A model generated the notes under the pieces. The model made no database searches. It saw only the letters and a list, made by a program, of their open reading frames with translations, and had not been told where the DNA came from. A stretch of 64,000 nt of DNA from contig JAXMDZ010000002.1 in NCBI GenBank assembly GCA_046348585.1, positions 1 through 64,000 of the forward strand, written 5' to 3'. Below are positions 1 to 9,083 of this stretch, one piece after another. Numbering within the stretch: position 1 is the first letter of the stretch; every line of letters begins with the position of its first letter. Made by a program: the position numbers and the translations under genes. The DNA comes from JADZAI01 sp046348585 (GTDB lineage: Bacteria; Pseudomonadota; Alphaproteobacteria; Micropepsales; Micropepsaceae).

Positions 1-1
1 C

Positions 2-826
2 ATGAATTCGCGCCTTGGCGTCTATGTCATCAATCTCGATCGCGCGCCCGAGCGGCGCGCCTTCATGGAATCGCAGACCTCAAAGGCCGGTCTGGACGCG
101 ACCTTCGTCTCGGCCGTCGACGCCAAGGCGCAGGACTTCGCGCCGCGCGGCGGCCTCACGATCCGGCGCGACGACGTGCTGATCGAAACCAACTGGGATG
201 GGCGCATCTACGTGCAGGGCGAAGAGGCCTGCTTTCAGAGCCACCTGAAGGCGCTGCGCCTCTTCCTCGAAAGCCCGCACGACGTCGCCCTCGTGCTGGA
301 GGACGACGCGGAGTTCGCCCCCGACTTCCCGCAGGCGCTGGAGGCGATCCTCGGCTATCGCCGCCTCTGGGACATCGTGAAACTGGAAGGCACGCGGATG
401 AAGGGGGCCCGGCCGGCGCTGAAGGTCGCCGAGGCCGGGCCCTACCGCCTGGTCGCCTCGCTCAACCCGTCCTCCGGGGCGGCGGCCTATCTCGTCACCC
501 GCGCCGCCGCCGAACGGCTGCTCGCGCAGGCCGGCGGCATCTTCGAGCCCTTCGACAATTATCTCAGCGCCCATTGGCGGCACGGGCTGAAGGTCCTCGA
601 CTGCGCCCCGTTCCCGGCCCGCCAGGGCCTGCCGGTCAGCACCCGCAAGGAGAAGCGCGGCCCCTCGCCGCGTCAGGCGGGCGAGCGCTTCACGGCCTGG
701 CGGCGACATTTGGGGGCCGACTTCTTCCGGCGCTATGTGCTGCGCTGGTTCAGCCAGCGGCGGCGCTTCGCCGGTCACACGCATGGCCTCACCCTCGCGC
801 CCTGGGCCCGCGACTGGAGCGGCTGA
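2..826 (+). CDS. Glycosyltransferase family 25 (LPS/glycan glycosyltransferase)
   Basis: This 274-residue protein should transfer a sugar from a nucleotide donor to a lipopolysaccharide or surface glycan acceptor in the cytoplasm. The N-terminus reads VYVINLDRAPERR, the hallmark start of family 25 enzymes. LVLEDDAEF near residues 97-105 is the acidic metal/donor motif, and GAAAYLVTRAAAERLL near residue 160 is the second conserved block. The ATG lies at the second base of the window, so upstream context is unseen, but the family alignment begins here and the protein appears complete. The C-terminal 60 residues are rich in Arg and Trp. It has no signal peptide or membrane segment, and its acceptor cannot be told from sequence. 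Confidence 0.86.
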   Translation: MNSRLGVYVINLDRAPERRAFMESQTSKAGLDATFVSAVDAKAQDFAPRGGLTIRRDDVLIETNWDGRIYVQGEEACFQSHLKALRLFLESPHDVALVLEDDAEFAPDFPQALEAILGYRRLWDIVKLEGTRMKGARPALKVAEAGPYRLVASLNPSSGAAAYLVTRAAAERLLAQAGGIFEPFDNYLSAHWRHGLKVLDCAPFPARQGLPVSTRKEKRGPSPRQAGERFTAWRRHLGADFFRRYVLRWFSQRRRFAGHTHGLTLAPWARDWSG

Positions 827-1057
827 CGGCCGCCGCCCGCCCCCGCCCTTCACAAAACCGTGTTCGAGTGCCCGGACGCGCGCGGGAGGCTAGCCGGCCG
901 GCGCGCCCCGGCTCCCTCCCCCGTTGACTGCGCGGAAGCCGCTGCTATGAGGCGCGGCACAACATGACGCGGCCGGCGGGCGGGCAAGGGGCTTCCGTTC
1001 ACGGTCGAAGGGTGCGAGGGTCCTCTTTTGGGACGCTCGATTGGGTGTCGGGGGCCA

Positions 1058-1984
1058 ATGCTGGGTTACATCGTTCGCCGCCTTCTGGGCGCCATACCGA
1101 CCCTGTTCATCATCGTCGCCGCGACCTTTTTCCTGATGCGGCTCGCCCCCGGGGGACCGTTCGACGGCGAACGCCGCCTGCCCCCCGAAATCGAGCGCAA
1201 CATCAAGGCGGCCTACAATCTCGACAAGCCGGTCTACGAGCAGTTCGGCATCTATGTCGGCAACATCCTGACCAAGGGCGATTTCGGCCCGTCCTTCAAG
1301 AACAAGGACTTCACGGTCAGCGAACTGATCATGCTGGGCGCGCCGGTCAGCCTGAAGCTCGGCCTCCTGGCGATGACGCTGGCGGTCATCATCGGCGGCT
1401 TCCTCGGCGTGACGGCGGCGCTCAAACAGAATACGCCGACGGACTATTCCGTCATGTCGGTCGCCATGATCGGCATCACCATCCCCACCTTCGTGACTGC
1501 GCCGTTCCTGACGCTGATCCTGGGCGTCTATCTGGGCTGGCTGCCGGTCGCGGGCTACGGCGACGGGGCGGCGCGCAACCTGATCCTGCCGGTGGTCGTG
1601 CTTGCGCTGCCGCAGATCGCCATCATCTCGCGCCTGGTGCGCGGTTCGATGATCGAGGTTCTGCGTTCCAACTTCATCCGCACGGCGCGCGCCAAGGGCC
1701 TCACCGACTCCCAGGTCGTGCGCCGCCACGCGCTTCGGGCCGGCCTGTTGCCGCTGGTGTCCTATCTCGGTCCGGCGATCGCCGGCCTGGTGACCGGCTC
1801 GCTGGTGGTCGAACAGATTTTCGGCCTGCCGGGCATCGGACGCTATTTCGTCCAGGGCGCGCTCAACCGCGACTACACGCTCGTGATGGGCGTGGTCATC
1901 CTCTACGCGACGCTCATCATCGTGCTCAACCTGATCGCGGACGTCATGTACCGCATCCTCGACCCCCGCGTGAGGCTCGGCTGA
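1058..1984 (+). CDS. oppB: Oligopeptide ABC transporter permease OppB
   Basis: This is one of two inner-membrane subunits of a peptide importer, 308 residues long with about six membrane segments. The N-terminus MLGYIVRRLLGAIPTL and the block FLMRLAPGGPF are typical of OppB/DppB. The cytoplasmic EAA loop that docks on the ATPase is seen in ARAKGLTDSQVVRRHALR. The ATG at 1058 is chosen over a TTG at 1028 because it matches the family N-terminus and follows a GGGG ribosome site at 1051-1054. It is the first gene of an operon: its TGA overlaps the oppC ATG by one base (TGATG), so the two permeases are probably translated in a coupled way. Confidence 0.93.
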   Translation: MLGYIVRRLLGAIPTLFIIVAATFFLMRLAPGGPFDGERRLPPEIERNIKAAYNLDKPVYEQFGIYVGNILTKGDFGPSFKNKDFTVSELIMLGAPVSLKLGLLAMTLAVIIGGFLGVTAALKQNTPTDYSVMSVAMIGITIPTFVTAPFLTLILGVYLGWLPVAGYGDGAARNLILPVVVLALPQIAIISRLVRGSMIEVLRSNFIRTARAKGLTDSQVVRRHALRAGLLPLVSYLGPAIAGLVTGSLVVEQIFGLPGIGRYFVQGALNRDYTLVMGVVILYATLIIVLNLIADVMYRILDPRVRLG

Positions 1985-3099
1985 TGGCCATCCCCCTCTC
2001 CAAGGACGCCAAGATGCAGGCGATGACCGCCGCGCAGGAGGTCAAGGGCCGCAGCCTGTGGCAGGACGCGCGCCGCCGCCTGTTCCGCAACAAGGCGGCC
2101 GTGGTCTCGATGATCATCCTTCTGATCATCGTCACGCTCGCCATTCTCGCGCCGTCGCTGTCGCGCCACGCCTATGACGCGCAGGACTACAACCAGGTCG
2201 GCTGCCCGCCCTCGTGGGCGATCGACATGACCAAGCTCGACGACCTCGACTACGCCGACAAGAACCCCGAAGCCGCGGTCTGCGGCCAGGGCATCGTCAC
2301 CTCCTACGAGCTAGCGCTCTCCGACTGGGAGCTGTCCTGCGGCGAGGGCGCGTCGCCCGGCGACGGCGTGGTCTGCGGGCCGAAGCCCACGCTCGACGAC
2401 TTCAAGCATTTCCTCGGCACCGACGCGGTCGGCCGCGATCTTTGGGTGCGCATCCTCTACGGCGCACGCGTCTCGCTGTCGGTCGGAGTGGTCGCCACCT
2501 TCGTCGCGCTGTTCATCGGCGTGCTCTATGGCGCGACGGCGGGCTATATCGGCGGCCGGGTCGATGCGATCATGATGCGTTTCGTCGACATCATGTACGC
2601 CCTGCCCTTCATCTTCTTCGTCATCATCCTGATGACGGTGACGGCGGACATTCCCTTCTTCAAGGATCCCTTCAACCGCTTCATCCTCATCTTCGCGGCG
2701 ATCGGCGCGGTCGAGTGGCTGACCATGGCGCGCATCGTGCGCGGCCAGACGCTGTCGATCCGGCGCAAGGAGTTCGTCGAGGCGGCGGTGGCGGCGGGCG
2801 TCGGCAACGGCGCGATCATCCGCCGCCACATCATCCCCAACGTCATCGGTCCGGTCATCGTGTTCGTGACGCTGACCATCCCGGCGATCATCCTCGCCGA
2901 GAGCTTCCTCTCCTTCCTCGGCCTCGGCGTTCAGGAGCCGATGACCTCGTGGGGCGTGCTGATCTCGGAAGGCGCCAACGAGATGGAGACCAAGCCCTGG
3001 ATGCTGATCTTCCCGGCGCTGATGATGGCGGTGACGCTGTTCTGCTTCAACTTCATCGGCGACGGGCTGCGCGACGCGCTCGATCCCAAGGATCGCTGA
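1984..3099 (+). CDS. oppC: Oligopeptide ABC transporter permease OppC with a cysteine-containing periplasmic insertion
   Basis: This 371-residue second permease partners OppB. The first membrane helix covers about residues 39-57. The EAA docking loop is in FVEAAVAAGVGNGAIIRRH, followed by IIPNVIGPVIV and further helices. The HFLGTDAVGRDLWVR block that normally follows the first helix quite closely is here displaced to residues 142-156. The intervening stretch (about residues 60-140) carries four cysteines at 74, 100, 119 and 131. Enterobacterial OppC is around 300 residues, so this loop is an insertion of roughly 55-60 residues. The open frame extends upstream to 964, but that stretch is the shadow of oppB; the ATG at 1984 matches the family start. 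Confidence 0.92.
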   Translation: MAIPLSKDAKMQAMTAAQEVKGRSLWQDARRRLFRNKAAVVSMIILLIIVTLAILAPSLSRHAYDAQDYNQVGCPPSWAIDMTKLDDLDYADKNPEAAVCGQGIVTSYELALSDWELSCGEGASPGDGVVCGPKPTLDDFKHFLGTDAVGRDLWVRILYGARVSLSVGVVATFVALFIGVLYGATAGYIGGRVDAIMMRFVDIMYALPFIFFVIILMTVTADIPFFKDPFNRFILIFAAIGAVEWLTMARIVRGQTLSIRRKEFVEAAVAAGVGNGAIIRRHIIPNVIGPVIVFVTLTIPAIILAESFLSFLGLGVQEPMTSWGVLISEGANEMETKPWMLIFPALMMAVTLFCFNFIGDGLRDALDPKDR

Positions 3100-3103
3100 G
3101 CCC

Positions 3104-4924
3104 ATGCCGGAACCGATCCTTCAGATCCAGGACCTCCACGTCCGCTTCAAGACGCCGGACGGCATGGTCCATGCCGTCAAGGGCGCGACCTTCGACATCG
3201 CCAAGGGCGAAGTCGTGGGCGTGGTCGGCGAGTCCGGCTCGGGCAAGAGCCAGATGTTCATGGCGGCGATCGGCCTCCTCGCCGGCAATGGCGAGGCGAC
3301 CGGCTCGGTCAGGTTCAAGGGCCAGGAACTGATCGGCGCGCCGGCGAAGGTGCTGCGCAGCATCCGCGGCTCGAAGGCCAGCGTCATCTTCCAGGATCCG
3401 CTGACCTCGCTCACCCCGCACATGAAGGTCGGCCAGCAGATCGTCGAGATCCTGACCACCCACAAGCATGCCAGCCACGCCGACGCCCAGCGCCGCGCCC
3501 TCGACATGCTGGAGCTGGTGCGCATTCCCGAAGCGAAGCGGCGGATGCAGCAATACCCGCACGAATTGTCGGGCGGCATGCGGCAGCGCGTGATGATCGC
3601 GATGGCGACCGCCTGCGATCCCGACCTGCTGATCGCCGACGAGCCGACGACGGCGCTCGACGTCACCGTGCAGGCCCAGGTGCTGGAGATCATGCGCGAT
3701 CTGACGCGCGAGCTGGGCACGGCCATCGCCCTCATCAGCCACGACATGGGCGTCATCGCCTCGATGTGCGACCGGGTCCAGGTGATGCGCTACGGCGAAT
3801 TCGTCGAGGCCGGACCGGTCGACGAGATCTTCTACGCGCCCAAGCACGGTTATACGCAGATGCTGCTCGACGCCGTGCCGCGGCTCGACCAGCCCGACAA
3901 GCCGGGCCACCCCGTCCTGCCGCCGATCGAGAACTGGCAGGACCGCGAGACGCTGATCGACGTGCAGGACGTCAAGGTCCATTTCCCGATCCGCATGAGC
4001 GGCGGGCTGTTCGGCAAGACCAAGCCGCTCAAGGCCGTCAACGGCGTCAGCTTCGAGCTGAAGAAGGGCGAGACGCTGGGCATCGTCGGCGAGTCGGGCT
4101 GCGGCAAGTCGACGCTCGCCCGCGCCGTTCTTCAGCTCGTCGACCCGCGCCAGGGATCGGTCGTCTGGCTCGGCGGCAAGGACCTGATGAAGACGCGCGG
4201 CAACGAGCTGCGCAAGATGCGCCGCGAGTTCCAGATCGTCTTCCAGGACCCGCTCGCTTCGCTCGATCCGCGCATGCCGATCGGCAAGTCGATCGCCGAA
4301 CCGCTCATCACCCAGGAGCCGCACCTTTCGGCCGCCGACGTGCGCGACCGGGTGAAGGACATGATGAAGCGGGTCGGCCTCGACCCCGCCTGGATCAATC
4401 GCTACCCGCACGAATTCTCCGGCGGCCAGAATCAGCGCGTCGGCATCGCCCGCGCGATGATCGTCCGGCCTCAGCTGGTGATCTGCGACGAGGCGGTGTC
4501 GGCGCTCGACGTCTCGATCCAGCGCCAGATCGTCGATCTGCTGATGAAGCTCCAGGCCGAGTTCGGCATGAGCATGATGTTCATCAGCCACGACCTTTCG
4601 GTCGTGCGCCAGATCTCGCACCGCATCATGGTGCTATATCTGGGGCGCATCGTCGAACTGGCGGACCGCGAGGAGATCTACGAGAACCCGCTGCATCCCT
4701 ATACGCGCGGCCTGATCTCGGCCGTGCCGCTGCCGGACCCCAAGCTCGAACGCGCCCGCACCCGCATCAAGCTGCACGGCGATCTGCCCTCGCCGCTCGA
4801 CTCACGCGCGGCGCTGACCTTCCTCAAGTCGAAGCTGATCGACGATCCGGATGCGGAGCAATACGTTCCGCAGCTGGTCGAGGCGAAGCCCGGCCACTTC
4901 GTGGCCGAGCACGATCCGGTCTGA
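3104..4924 (+). CDS. Fused OppD-OppF dipeptide/oligopeptide ABC transporter ATPase
   Basis: This 606-residue protein joins two complete ABC ATPase domains and should energise the OppBC importer as a single-chain equivalent of OppD plus OppF. Domain 1 has Walker A GESGSGKS at 42-49, signature LSGGMRQRV at about 155-163 and Walker B LLIADEP. Domain 2 has Walker A GESGCGKS at 329-336, signature FSGGQNQRV at 438-446 and Walker B LVICDE. Each domain is followed by the C-terminal oligopeptide-transporter extension, for example LHPYTRGLISAVPLPDP after domain 2. All catalytic motifs are intact in both halves. It starts four bases after oppC. Its stop lies four bases from the stop of the convergent small secreted protein. 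Confidence 0.93.
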   Translation: MPEPILQIQDLHVRFKTPDGMVHAVKGATFDIAKGEVVGVVGESGSGKSQMFMAAIGLLAGNGEATGSVRFKGQELIGAPAKVLRSIRGSKASVIFQDPLTSLTPHMKVGQQIVEILTTHKHASHADAQRRALDMLELVRIPEAKRRMQQYPHELSGGMRQRVMIAMATACDPDLLIADEPTTALDVTVQAQVLEIMRDLTRELGTAIALISHDMGVIASMCDRVQVMRYGEFVEAGPVDEIFYAPKHGYTQMLLDAVPRLDQPDKPGHPVLPPIENWQDRETLIDVQDVKVHFPIRMSGGLFGKTKPLKAVNGVSFELKKGETLGIVGESGCGKSTLARAVLQLVDPRQGSVVWLGGKDLMKTRGNELRKMRREFQIVFQDPLASLDPRMPIGKSIAEPLITQEPHLSAADVRDRVKDMMKRVGLDPAWINRYPHEFSGGQNQRVGIARAMIVRPQLVICDEAVSALDVSIQRQIVDLLMKLQAEFGMSMMFISHDLSVVRQISHRIMVLYLGRIVELADREEIYENPLHPYTRGLISAVPLPDPKLERARTRIKLHGDLPSPLDSRAALTFLKSKLIDDPDAEQYVPQLVEAKPGHFVAEHDPV

Positions 4925-4928
4925 AACC

Positions 4929-5477
4929 CTAGCGCACGCGCTCGACGGCGACCGAACGATTCTGCCCATCGCGGCTCAGGAAATAGCTTCCGAGCGAGCC
5001 CTGACGGATGCGCACCTTCACGCCCTCAATGTTGTGGGGGAGGTGGAGGTCGGTCATTTCCTTTTGGCGCCAGACCTGGCCGTTCTCAAGGACATAGACG
5101 TCATAGCCATCGCCGTTACGGGCGACTTCGGCGAGCGGCATGGTGATTTCGGTGACGATTCCGCCCGATTCCACCGTTTCCACGGGCGCGGGCAGGTCGC
5201 GCTTGCCGAAATCCTCGGGACGGGTCGCTTCGCCGCCGCCGCCGCCGGGGCCGAAGAGGTCGAGGCCGAAGAGCGTGACGCGGTCCTCGTCGGTCGCCAC
5301 GTCGAGCGTCGCGCGGACCTTGGGGGCCAGCGCGTCGTAGCAGGCGAGGCGCTGGGCGGGCTCGGCGATCGCCCCGCAGGCGTTCATCTCCTCCAGCGTA
5401 TCGCGCACCTCGCTGGCGGCGGCGAGGCCGCAGAGCAGCGCGGCGGCGGCGAGGGCGGAAAGGCTTGGCTTCAACAT
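4929..5477 (-). CDS. Small secreted protein with CYD-type N-terminal motif, function unknown
   Basis: This 182-residue protein has a signal peptide (LSALAAAALLCGLAAASE, cleavage near residue 21), so it is exported to the periplasm. After the signal comes NACGAIAEPAQRLACYDAL, with two cysteines and the RLACYD motif. That motif recurs at the N-terminus of many secreted alphaproteobacterial proteins and of the VasI/TagO family associated with type VI secretion. A Gly/Pro-rich linker near residue 75 leads to a beta-rich C-terminal half. The ATG at 5477 is preceded by GGGGATG. It sits on the opposite strand inside the peptide-uptake locus. A link to type VI secretion is only a possibility, because the resemblance is limited to the short cysteine motif. 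Confidence 0.72.
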   Translation of the reverse strand: MLKPSLSALAAAALLCGLAAASEVRDTLEEMNACGAIAEPAQRLACYDALAPKVRATLDVATDEDRVTLFGLDLFGPGGGGGEATRPEDFGKRDLPAPVETVESGGIVTEITMPLAEVARNGDGYDVYVLENGQVWRQKEMTDLHLPHNIEGVKVRIRQGSLGSYFLSRDGQNRSVAVERVR

Positions 5478-5640
5478 CGGCGCATCCCCTGGGGTTCGGG
5501 CCTTCAGAGGCCCTGATAGCCCCCGCCCGGCGCGTGGACAAGGCGGCGTTCATTGCCTATTCACGAGCCAAGGAAGCCTATCGGCCGGGACTGCGCCCGA
5601 AATGTGGCGCGTCCGGCGGCCCATGGCAGGAGGATCATCC

Positions 5641-7401
5641 ATGCTCAAAATCAAGGCGCTTGCGGCCGCCCTCGCGGCGTGCCTCGCACTCGCGGCCCCG
5701 GCGGCCGAAGCCGCCGACCCGGTCGTGCTCTATCGCGGCAACGGCGCCGAGCCCGACACGCTCGACCCCCAGAAGGCGACCGGCCAGTGGGAGAACAACA
5801 TCCTCGGCGACATGTTCATGGGGCTGATGACCGAGGACTCCAAGGGCGAGCCGCTCTACGGCATGGCCGAGAGCTATACGGTCTCCGACGACGGTCTGGT
5901 GTGGACCTTCAAGCTGCGGCCCGGAATCGTCTGGTCCGACGGCGTGCCGGTGACGGCCGGGGATTTCGTCTTCGCCTATCAGCGCATCAACAGCGCCGCC
6001 ACCTCGTCGCAATACGCCTCGCTCACCCACGTCATCAAGAACGCCGCCGGCGTCCTCGCCGGCACGATCCCGCCCGACCAGATCGGCGCGCGGGCGATCG
6101 ACGACGCGACGCTGGAGCTGACGCTCGAACACCCCGCGTCCTACCTGCCGCAGCTGCTGATGCATTATGCGCTCTACCCGGTGCCCAAGCACGCGATCGA
6201 GAAGTTCGGCGACGACTGGGTGAAGCCTGGCAATTACGTCTCGAACGGCGCCTACACGCTCGCCGAATGGCGGCCGAACGAATTTGTGCGGGTCGTCAAG
6301 AACCCCAAATTCTTCGACGCCGCCAACGTGAAGATCGACGAGGTCGTCTATTATTCGCAGGAAGACCAGCTGGCCAACGTCAAGCGCTTCCGGGCCGGCG
6401 AGACCGACATCTCGCAGGGCATTCCCGGCCAGCAGATCGACGAATTGCGCCGCTCGATGCCCGACAAGGTGCGGATCGCGCCCTATATCGCCAACTGGTA
6501 CATCACCTTCAACCTGACCGAGGACCCCTGGAAGGACCAGCGCATCCGCACCGCGCTCGGCCTTGCCATCAACCGCGAGGAACTGACCGGCAAGATCCTG
6601 AGAGCCGGCGAAACGCCCGCCTATACCTTCGTCCAGCCGAACATCCCCAACTACCCGCATGAGGCGAAGCTGTTCTACGCCGACATGCCGATGGACCAGC
6701 GCCTGGCGCTCGCCCGCAAGCTGCTCGCCGAGGCCGGCTACGGACCGGACAACCCGCTGACCTTCGAGTTCCTGCATATGCAGTCGACCGATTCCAAGCG
6801 CATCGGCATCGCGTTGCAGGGCTTCTGGGCGCAGATCGGCGTGAAGATGACGCCGGCCGGGTCGGAGACCAAGACGGTCTACGCCAATCTGCGCAACCAG
6901 AACTTCCAGGTCGCGCTCGCCGGATGGATCGCCGACTACCCCGACGCCTCGAACTATCTCTATCTCGCCGAGACCAGCTCGGAGGAGATGAACTATTCCA
7001 AATACTCCAACGCCGCCTTCGACCAGCTCAACAACGACGCCGACAACGAGCCCGATCCGGTCAAGCGCGGCGAGATGCTGAACCGCGCAGAGCAGATGAT
7101 GCTGGACGACGCGCCGATGGTGCCGATCTACAACGCGGTCTCGCGCAACCTGGTCGCGCCCTATGTGAAGGGCTGGGACGACGCGCTGACCAACAACCAC
7201 CGCACCCGCTGGATCTCGATCGACGTCGAGGCGCAGGCGGCCGCCCGGGGCAAGACCAAGGCGGCGTCCGCCAGCCCGGCCGGAAGCCAGGCGGCGGGCG
7301 AAGGCGGCATGGGTCTCGCCCTGCCGATCGGCGGCGGCGCGGCTTTCGTCGCCCTCATCGCCGTCTTCATCGCCCGCCGCCGCCGGTCGTCCGCCGGCTG
7401 A
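5641..7401 (+). CDS. Peptide ABC transporter substrate-binding protein 1 (OppA-like, SBP family 5) with C-terminal membrane segment
   Basis: This 586-residue periplasmic binding protein should deliver peptides to the OppBC/OppDF importer encoded upstream. The ATG at 5641 follows AGGAGG and begins a signal peptide (MLKIKALAAALAAC...). That signal contains both a possible lipobox (LAAC) and a type I site after AEA, so the mode of anchoring is uncertain. Family 5 features follow: RGNGAEPDTLDPQKATG, the WTFKLRPGIVWSDG block and the ALGLAINREEL block. Unlike its two paralogues, it ends in a Gly-rich linker, a hydrophobic stretch (GGAAFVALIAVFIA) and RRRRSSAG, which looks like a C-terminal transmembrane anchor with a cytoplasmic positive patch. 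Confidence 0.9.
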   Translation: MLKIKALAAALAACLALAAPAAEAADPVVLYRGNGAEPDTLDPQKATGQWENNILGDMFMGLMTEDSKGEPLYGMAESYTVSDDGLVWTFKLRPGIVWSDGVPVTAGDFVFAYQRINSAATSSQYASLTHVIKNAAGVLAGTIPPDQIGARAIDDATLELTLEHPASYLPQLLMHYALYPVPKHAIEKFGDDWVKPGNYVSNGAYTLAEWRPNEFVRVVKNPKFFDAANVKIDEVVYYSQEDQLANVKRFRAGETDISQGIPGQQIDELRRSMPDKVRIAPYIANWYITFNLTEDPWKDQRIRTALGLAINREELTGKILRAGETPAYTFVQPNIPNYPHEAKLFYADMPMDQRLALARKLLAEAGYGPDNPLTFEFLHMQSTDSKRIGIALQGFWAQIGVKMTPAGSETKTVYANLRNQNFQVALAGWIADYPDASNYLYLAETSSEEMNYSKYSNAAFDQLNNDADNEPDPVKRGEMLNRAEQMMLDDAPMVPIYNAVSRNLVAPYVKGWDDALTNNHRTRWISIDVEAQAAARGKTKAASASPAGSQAAGEGGMGLALPIGGGAAFVALIAVFIARRRRSSAG

Positions 7402-7423
7402 ACGGACCCTGACAATCCCGCGA

Positions 7424-7445
7424 GGCCCGGTGGAAACGCCGGGTC
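7424..7445 (+). terminator. Possible attenuating hairpin between binding-protein genes 1 and 2
   Basis: GGCCCGG (7424-7430) pairs with CCGGGTC (7439-7445), including one G-U pair, around an eight-base loop. TTGTGCTATT follows, which is only weakly T-rich. It lies in the 90-base gap between the two binding-protein genes. It could trim downstream transcription, so that binding protein 1 is made in excess, or it could protect the mRNA end. Confidence 0.3.
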
Positions 7446-7491
7446 TTGTGCTATTGCTGCCCCAACGCTTGTCACAGAAGGACGCCCGCCC

Positions 7492-9081
7492 ATGGCCCTG
7501 CGCGCCATCGCCGCCCTCCTCGCCGCCCTCTTCCTGGCGGCGGTCCCCGCTTCAGCCGAAGTCGTGCTCAATCGCGGCAATGCCGGGGGCGACCCCTTCT
7601 CGCTCGATCCCCACCAGACCCAGGGCACCTGGGAGAATTTCATCGTCGGCGACATGCTGGAAGGCCTGACGACCGAGGCCGAGGACGGCTCGCTCATTCC
7701 CGGCGCGGCCGAAAGCTGGACGGTCTCGCCGGACGGCCTTACCTGGACCTTCAAGATGCGCCAGGGCGCGGTCTGGTCCGACGGCACGCCGGTCACCTCC
7801 GACGATTTCGTCTATTCCTGGCGCCGCCTGCTGAACCCGGCGACGGCCGCGCAATACGCCTCGATCCTCTATGTGGTGAAGAACGCCGAAGAGGTGAACG
7901 CCGGCAAGAAGCCGCTTGAGGAGCTGGGCGTCGCGGCGCCCGATCCGCAGACCTTCGTGGTCACCCTCGCCCACCCCGCGCCCTATTTCGACGGCATCGT
8001 CGCCCATCAGGCGACCTTCCCCGTGCCGCGCTGGCAGATCGAGAAGGTGGGCGACGAGTGGATCAAGCCCGGCACCTATGTCTCGAACGGCCCCTTCATG
8101 CTGGCCGACTGGCGCGTGCAGGAATATGTGCGCCTGGTGAAGAACCCCAAATACTACGACGCCGCCAACGTGAAGGTGGACGTCGTCAACTGGATTCCGA
8201 TCAACGACGTCAATTCCGGCCTGAAGCGTTACCGCACGGGCGAGATCGACATGTACGACAATTTCCCGACCGCCCAATATAAGCAGCTCGTGGCGGCGCT
8301 GGGCGACGAGGTGAAGCTCGCCCCCTATCTGGCGGTCAGCTACATCACCTTCAACCAGCGCCAGAAGCCGTTCGACGATGTGCGCGTGCGCAAGGCGCTG
8401 TCGTTCGGCTTCGACCGCAAGACGATCACCGAGCGCATCTATCAGCTGGGCGAGCCGGTCGCCTGCGCCATCGTGCCGCCCGAGACCGCGAATTACGAAA
8501 AGGGCGCCGTCTCGCCCGATTGCGCCATCGCCACCCAGGCGGAGCGCGTCGAGGCCGCCAAGGCGCTGCTGGCCGAGGCGGGCTACAACGAGTCCAACCC
8601 GCTGACCTTCCGCTTCTATACCTCGAGCGACAACGACTCCAAGCGCGCCGCCGCCGCCGCGCAGGCGATGTGGAAGACCATCGGCGTCACCGCCGAGATC
8701 GTCTCCAACGAGCCGGCGACCCACTACAACCAGCACCTTCAGGTGGCCAATTTCGAGGTCGCCACCGCCGCCTGGGTCGGCGACTACAACGACCCGGAAA
8801 CGTTCCTGTTCATGTTCGAGACGAACAACAAGGGCTTCAACTACGGCGGCTGGTCGAACCCGAAATACGACGAGCTGATGGTGCAGGAGCGCCAGGAGCC
8901 CGACGGCGTCAAGCGCGCCGCGATCATGCGCGAAGCCGAGCAGATCCTGCTCGACGATTACGGCGTCGCGCCCACCCGCTTCCGCCTCAACCAGTTCCTC
9001 GTGAAGCCCTATCTGAAGGGCTTCATCGGCAACGTGCGCGGCGTGAACCGTTCGCGCTGGATGTCGATCGAGGGCCGCTGA
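7492..9081 (+). CDS. Peptide ABC transporter substrate-binding protein 2 (OppA-like)
   Basis: This 529-residue periplasmic peptide-binding protein has a type I signal peptide (MALRAIAALLAALFLAAVPASA, cleavage before EVVLNRG). The family 5 architecture is complete: SLDPHQTQGTWENF at the start of the mature protein, WTFKMRQGAVWSDGTP, and VRKALSFGFDRKTI. It is clearly paralogous to the genes on either side but diverged throughout, and it lacks the C-terminal membrane tail of binding protein 1. The ATG at 7492 was chosen because the signal peptide starts there. Only two bases separate its stop codon from the GTG start of the third binding protein, so those two are translationally coupled. Confidence 0.91.
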   Translation: MALRAIAALLAALFLAAVPASAEVVLNRGNAGGDPFSLDPHQTQGTWENFIVGDMLEGLTTEAEDGSLIPGAAESWTVSPDGLTWTFKMRQGAVWSDGTPVTSDDFVYSWRRLLNPATAAQYASILYVVKNAEEVNAGKKPLEELGVAAPDPQTFVVTLAHPAPYFDGIVAHQATFPVPRWQIEKVGDEWIKPGTYVSNGPFMLADWRVQEYVRLVKNPKYYDAANVKVDVVNWIPINDVNSGLKRYRTGEIDMYDNFPTAQYKQLVAALGDEVKLAPYLAVSYITFNQRQKPFDDVRVRKALSFGFDRKTITERIYQLGEPVACAIVPPETANYEKGAVSPDCAIATQAERVEAAKALLAEAGYNESNPLTFRFYTSSDNDSKRAAAAAQAMWKTIGVTAEIVSNEPATHYNQHLQVANFEVATAAWVGDYNDPETFLFMFETNNKGFNYGGWSNPKYDELMVQERQEPDGVKRAAIMREAEQILLDDYGVAPTRFRLNQFLVKPYLKGFIGNVRGVNRSRWMSIEGR

Positions 9082-9083
9082 GG

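Noticed and set aside
964..1983. A long upstream extension of the oppC frame suggesting an OppB-OppC fusion
   Set aside because: The extension is out of frame with oppB and translates to Arg/Pro-rich shadow. OppB is fully encoded in another frame and oppC begins at 1984.
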